A stretch of DNA of 64,000 nucleotides from NCBI GenBank assembly GCA_963989245.1, contig OZ022341.1, forward strand, positions 44,722,181-44,786,180, written 5' to 3'. The DNA is from Nansenia antarctica (taxonomy: Eukaryota > Chordata > Actinopteri > Argentiniformes > Microstomatidae). This document shows positions 62,762-64,000 of the stretch, piece by piece (position 1 is the stretch's first letter; each line of letters begins with the position of its first letter). The notes below the pieces were generated by a model. That model saw only the letters and a program-made list of their open reading frames with translations. It did no database searches and was not told the DNA's origin. A program made the translations under genes and the position numbers.

Positions 62762-63171
62762 GTACTAACACTGAACTTGATTCTTATCATCTCAATCACA
62801 CTTAATCTCACTGCCATGAGCATTCTTTCTTTCCATGTAGAGACCTTTTGGCTTCCATGTTGAACCATTTCCAGAGAGGGTTCTAAATAGGAACCAAAAG
62901 GGTCTACATGGAACCGAAAAGGGTTCTACTTGGAACCCAAAAGGCTTCTTCAAAGGGTTACCCTACAGGCACAAATGAAGAACCCTTATTTTTTAGAAGA
63001 GTTTACATACATTTAAGTAAATAATAGTTCTTAGTCATTCACTGTCATATGATGTACCTAGTGTACAGTAGGAGTGTACCCCATACAGAAACATGTTGGA
63101 ATGCAACCTACTCTTTAGAGTAGACCTCCAATTGCCTCTCTATACTCACAGATGTTTTGTGTTCCCCATAG
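62762..63171 (+). other. Intron containing a short inverted repeat
   Basis: Non-coding. Between about 62845 and 62985 related blocks AGAACCCTTTTGG-like / AGGGTTCT recur (GGGTTCTAAATAGGAACC, GGAACCGAAAAGGGTTCTAC), which looks like a small MITE. Confidence 0.5.
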
Positions 63172-63701
63172 ACAATCGCTGGCTGCTTCCCAAAGTTTAA
63201 GACCCTGATTGATGAAAACACAGCTGTTATTGCAGGAGTGGCATTGGGGATTGCTGGCCTTGAGGTACAGTTAACTTTTCTCTTTCTTTCTCCTCTGTTT
63301 ACCTATTATCATTATTATACATTGTATTTATACATTACATTATACATATTATGTATAGCATGGTCCTATTCGCATTGTTTGGTGTTTTTTTGGAAAACTA
63401 TATTTGTTGTCATGTGCCCTTCAGAGTATAACATGATGCATGCAAATGAATAAAGGAATGTGATACTGCTTTAAATTCATGCAAAATGTCACACCAGGAA
63501 ATGATATGATGATATTGATGTTTGTATTGATATTTGTTTCATAATATGCATTTCCTATTTCCCCTAGCTATTGGCGATGGTTGTCTCTATGACTCTGTAC
63601 TGCAAAATAGGCTCCAAGGGGGAATGAGTACAAACAGAGGAAGGAGGGTTATAGAAGCACCTGCATGGGACCTCTGGACCCTCTCACATACATATGGACA
63701 C

Positions 63702-63853
63702 CAGAGGAGGCTGGTGGAGGTAGAAATTGGAGGACAGGCCCATTGTAATGCATGAAATGGAATGAATATGTGTGTTTGATACCATTCCTCATTCCGTTCC
63801 ATGCATTACAATGAGCCCGTCCTTTGATTTCTACCTCCACCAGCCTCCCCTGA
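63702..63853. repeat. Palindromic MITE
   Basis: Starts CAGAGGAGGCTGGTGGAGGT and ends ACCTCCACCAGCCTCCCCTG. The two halves are inverted copies around AATATGTGTGTTTGATACC, including CCATTGTAATGCATG / CATGCATTACAATGAG. I recall closely related short hairpins as very abundant in salmonid, pike and smelt genomes (not verified here). Confidence 0.85.
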
Positions 63854-64000
63854 TGGACACCTACTGTCCTATTTCCTCTGAATTCATGAAAGCTGAGGAC
63901 AAATCCCTAATGAAGCTTTATGATAAGGAGAGGACTCTGAGCCTGCACTGCCATTCAACTGGACTACGCGGGAAATTACGTCATTGAGATAGTAATGGCC

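Larger units (their letters stand above)
62276..63627 (+). pseudogene. tspan1: Tetraspanin-1-like gene, 3' exons, two lesions
   Basis: Four exons with GT-AG boundaries: 62276-62383, 62624-62761, 63172-63264 and 63568-63627, all phase 0. They encode part of the large extracellular loop (AEELINKLGTQAVESIR, GLWNTTMET, FYNYTDFTDSPYN, YPAQCC), then GCFPKFKTLIDEN, TM4 (AVIAGVALGIAGLE and LLAMVVSMTLYC) and a short KIGSKGE tail with TGA. The GCF...GVA.GIAGLE...MVVSM.LYC end matches tetraspanin-1 as I recall it. A TAG at 62327-62329 interrupts exon 1, and a TGA at 62630-62632 replaces the CCG motif (M-K-stop-F where MKCCGF is expected; about 6 bp missing). Exons for TM1-TM3 are not in the window. A functional tetraspanin would organise membrane microdomains; this copy should not. 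Confidence 0.8.

Overview
The window is vertebrate, and almost certainly teleost fish, genomic DNA. Three things point there: intact intronless olfactory-type GPCR genes of the fish 'odorant receptor 131-2-like' kind, split genes with GT-AG introns, and a dense, nested set of fish-type mobile elements (Tc1, piggyBac, hAT, Harbinger-like, THAP/YqaJ-type, LINEs, a tRNA-type SINE, a Ty3 element and an endogenous retrovirus). Nothing prokaryotic is present. Family names come from motif recognition by eye; no database search was possible.

Layout. 1-8.4 kb: decayed LINEs, one split by a Harbinger-like element with a TTA duplication. 8.45-9.76 kb: a short THAP/YqaJ-type transposon. 9.8-11.5 kb: OR gene 1 with a TATA box and a non-coding first exon. 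13.15-19.5 kb: a large unit bounded by ~325-bp inverted arms. It carries a broken gene with nuclease-like acidic motifs and a CXC domain, plus microsatellites, a palindromic hAT MITE and a possible RBM34 exon relic. 19.7-22.7 kb: SINE, Tc1, and a SCAN-like gag/protease relic. 23.1-24.4 kb: OR gene 2, a duplicate of OR1. 25-26.4 kb: LINE and Tc1 scraps. 28.1-34.9 kb: OR gene 3 and its truncated, LINE-interrupted duplicate OR4. Between them lies a TIR element containing a U2 snRNA copy that has lost half of its branch-point recognition motif.

35-39.7 kb: a minisatellite split by a LINE, a LINE fragment and a decayed hAT transposase gene. 39.8-55.2 kb: a split gene for a SWIM zinc-finger protein (MULE-transposase type). 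Its four visible exons are phase-compatible, and its last intron (14 kb) holds a minus-strand endogenous retrovirus, itself carrying a hAT insertion, followed by a piggyBac element. 55.7-62.2 kb: a hAT MITE and a complete Ty3 LTR retrotransposon with a 5-bp duplication. 62.3-63.6 kb: the 3' half of a tetraspanin-1-like gene with two lesions, one removing the CCG motif.

How it fits together: host content is essentially chemoreceptor genes, their regulatory 5' exons and a tetraspanin relic. Most of the rest is transposon-derived, and several insertions can be ordered by nesting: hAT within ERV within the SWIM-gene intron; Harbinger within LINE; LINE within OR4; LINE within a minisatellite; Ty3 within an LTR-like sequence.
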